Shown here one piece after another: positions 13,332 through 14,582 of a stretch of 14,582 bases of DNA. Position numbers and translations under genes: made by a program. A model generated the notes under the pieces. That model saw only the letters and a list, made by a program, of their open reading frames with translations. It had not been told where the DNA came from and ran no database searches. The DNA is from SFWF01 sp045638145 (GTDB lineage Bacteria; Bacillota; Clostridia; Oscillospirales; Acutalibacteraceae): assembly GCA_045638145.1 (NCBI GenBank), contig JAZUAU010000029.1, positions 1 through 14,582 on the forward strand. The letters run 5' to 3'. Position 1 is the stretch's first letter. Each line of letters opens with the position of its first letter.

Positions 13332-14360
13332 ATGCGAATGAATTTCCACAGAAAGTTACCTGTTCCCAAAGATGTTAAGGCAGAGTTTGCTTTAACGGAG
13401 AATATGGTTCGGGTTAAAGAAAAGCGCGATGAGGCTATTAGAGACGTTTTTGACGGAAACTCTGATAAATTCATACTAGTAATAGGACCTTGTTCGGCCG
13501 ACCATAGTGAGCCGGTGCTTGAATATATAGGACGACTTCGCAAAATCGCCGGGCAGGTAGAGGATAAAATAATAATTATTCCCCGTATATATACAAATAA
13601 ACCGAGAACTACGGGTAAAGGGTATAAGGGTATGCTCCATCAACCCGATCCCGAAGGAAAACCCGATATGTATAAGGGTATTGTTGCTATACGAGAACTT
13701 CATCTTGCTGCACTTCGCGATTACGATTTTACCTGTGCGGACGAAATGCTTTATCCTGAAAATTACCGTTATCTGTCCGACCTGCTTTCCTATGTTGCTA
13801 TCGGTGCCCGTTCGGTCGAGAATCAGCAGCACAGACTTACAGCAAGCGGCATAGATGCTCCCGTTGGTATGAAGAACCCCACGGGCGGAGACCTTTCGGT
13901 TATGATGAACTCTATCGTTGCGGCTCAATCAAGCCACACCTTTCTTTACCGTGGTTGGGAGGTAACGAGTGAGGGCAATCCCTATGCCCACGCTATCCTT
14001 CGCGGATATATAGACTATGCAGGAAGAAATGTTTCTAATTACCATTACGAGGACCTTCTAAGAGTAGAGGAATTGTACGAGCAGGCTAATCTTACAAATC
14101 CTTCTGTTATCGTAGATACGAACCACAACAATTCGGGAAAAAAATATCTTGAGCAAGTGCGTATTGCAAAGGATATTGTTCACAGCCGCAATCAGAACTC
14201 CGATATAAAGAGGCTTGTAAAGGGGCTTATGATCGAAAGCTATCTTGAGGACGGCACACAGGATGTTGGTGAGCATATATTCGGTAAATCGATTACCGAT
14301 CCTTGTCTCGGTTGGGAAAAGACGGAGCGCTTGATTTACGATATTGCTGATAAGCTCTGA
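13332..14360 (+). CDS. 3-deoxy-7-phosphoheptulonate (DAHP) synthase, class I (AroF/AroG/AroH type)
   Basis: This enzyme condenses phosphoenolpyruvate and erythrose 4-phosphate, the first step of the shikimate pathway. The 342-residue length fits class I-alpha enzymes. Motifs: GPCSADH (52-58, metal-ligand C54), PRTTGKGYKG (91-100), GARSVENQQHR (158-168), DTNHNN (262-267, ligand H265), MIESYLEDG (E302) and ITDPCLGWE (D323). All four expected metal ligands (Cys, His, Glu, Asp) are present. The N-terminal extension before residue 45, which carries feedback binding in the E. coli isozymes, is present, so allosteric control is possible, but specificity cannot be read. ATG 13332 follows AGAGG. Expression is expected to be controlled by the Phe/Tyr attenuator just upstream. 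The gene stands alone; no convincing terminator follows it. Confidence 0.94.
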   Translation: MRMNFHRKLPVPKDVKAEFALTENMVRVKEKRDEAIRDVFDGNSDKFILVIGPCSADHSEPVLEYIGRLRKIAGQVEDKIIIIPRIYTNKPRTTGKGYKGMLHQPDPEGKPDMYKGIVAIRELHLAALRDYDFTCADEMLYPENYRYLSDLLSYVAIGARSVENQQHRLTASGIDAPVGMKNPTGGDLSVMMNSIVAAQSSHTFLYRGWEVTSEGNPYAHAILRGYIDYAGRNVSNYHYEDLLRVEELYEQANLTNPSVIVDTNHNNSGKKYLEQVRIAKDIVHSRNQNSDIKRLVKGLMIESYLEDGTQDVGEHIFGKSITDPCLGWEKTERLIYDIADKL

Positions 14361-14398
14361 GAGAAAGATTTTAGAAAAATCGGGAAAATAAGTTTTTC

Positions 14399-14430
14399 TT
14401 GACATTTTTCGATTTTAGTGTTATTATAAT
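14399..14430 (+). promoter_or_regulatory. Promoter of mscL
   Basis: A perfect -35 TTGACA (14399-14404) is followed after 17 bp by TATTAT (14422-14427); an overlapping TATAAT (14425-14430) has 20-bp spacing. It lies 35-40 bp before the mscL start codon. Confidence 0.8.
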
Positions 14431-14464
14431 ACAGTAATATAGACTTTTGAAAGGAAATTATCAA

Positions 14465-14582
14465 ATGGGAAAAACGAAAAAAATGAAACAAGAGCTTAAG
14501 GAGAAGCGAGTAAGCTTCTTTGCAGACTTTAAGACGTTTATCACGCGCGGAAACGTGCTTGATATGGCAGTCGGTGTTATTG
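14465..14582 (+). CDS. mscL: Large-conductance mechanosensitive channel MscL, N-terminal part (runs off the window)
   Basis: MscL is a homopentameric membrane channel that opens under osmotic downshock. From ATG 14465 (AAAGGA at 14450-14455) the frame is open to the window end, giving 39 residues. After a lysine-rich start it reads FFADFKTFITRGNVLDMAVGVI, which is the conserved N-terminal amphipathic helix and start of TM1 in MscL (F-K-x-F-x-x-R-G-N-V-x-D-x-A-V-G-V-I). The basic N-terminal extension of about 15 residues before this helix is somewhat longer than in E. coli. The rest of the gene is outside the window. Confidence 0.93.
   Translation, partial: MGKTKKMKQELKEKRVSFFADFKTFITRGNVLDMAVGVI

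Noticed and set aside
14366..14400. Terminator between DAHP synthase and mscL
   Set aside because: Only AT-rich weak pairings (GATTTT/AAAATC; AGAAAAA 14373-14379 with TTTTTCT 14393-14399) are present, the latter overlapping the mscL -35; not convincing.

Overview
The window looks like chromosomal DNA of an anaerobic, endospore-forming Clostridia member (Oscillospiraceae/Ruminococcaceae-like Firmicute). The grounds are three forespore/cortex genes (a broken cwlD, sigG and spoIVB), a YlmC/YmxH PRC-barrel protein next to sigG, strong purine-rich Shine-Dalgarno sites, and AT-rich intergenic regions with consensus sigma-A promoters. This is inferred from gene content; no rRNA or marker search was possible.

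Left edge (1-863): the last 77 residues of a large serine recombinase end 97 bp before the GTG codon at 333 that is the only candidate start of the downstream ORF. What follows is the cwlD spore-cortex amidase without its N-terminus; its recognisable coding starts at the first zinc-ligand motif (HGG, about 309). This is the expected picture where a recombinase-carrying element has inserted inside cwlD, and position ~296-312 is a candidate attachment junction. radA follows and ends in a 15-bp bidirectional hairpin shared with the convergent gene.

Middle (2269-9629): a divergent P2-type (Ca2+-like) ATPase is read leftwards from a TTG start. A 131-bp divergent promoter region separates it from a tight five-gene operon: prmA (L11 methyltransferase), prfB (RF2, no frameshift), two tandem lipoproteins with trigger-factor-like FKBP domains, and an Sfp-type phosphopantetheinyl transferase. 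Gaps are 9, 1, 14 and -20 bp. A strong terminator overlaps the last stop codon.

9630-12393: a 278-bp element with 28-bp imperfect terminal inverted repeats and possible TA duplication lies directly upstream of sigG and supplies nearly all of its 5' region. sigG, ylmC and spoIVB follow as a sporulation cluster and end in a terminator.

Right edge (12394-14582): non-coding sequence with a possible 19-residue hydrophobic ORF, a 75-aa conserved-looking small protein, a decayed reading frame, then an aromatic-amino-acid biosynthesis unit. It has a consensus promoter, a 24-residue leader peptide with a Phe/Tyr cluster, a competing antiterminator/terminator pair, and a class I DAHP synthase gene. 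This reads as a ribosome-mediated attenuator. The window ends in the first codons of mscL behind its own promoter.

The two most interesting points are the recombinase-split cwlD in a sporulating organism (a candidate skin-like developmental element) and the Phe/Tyr leader-peptide attenuator of the DAHP synthase gene.
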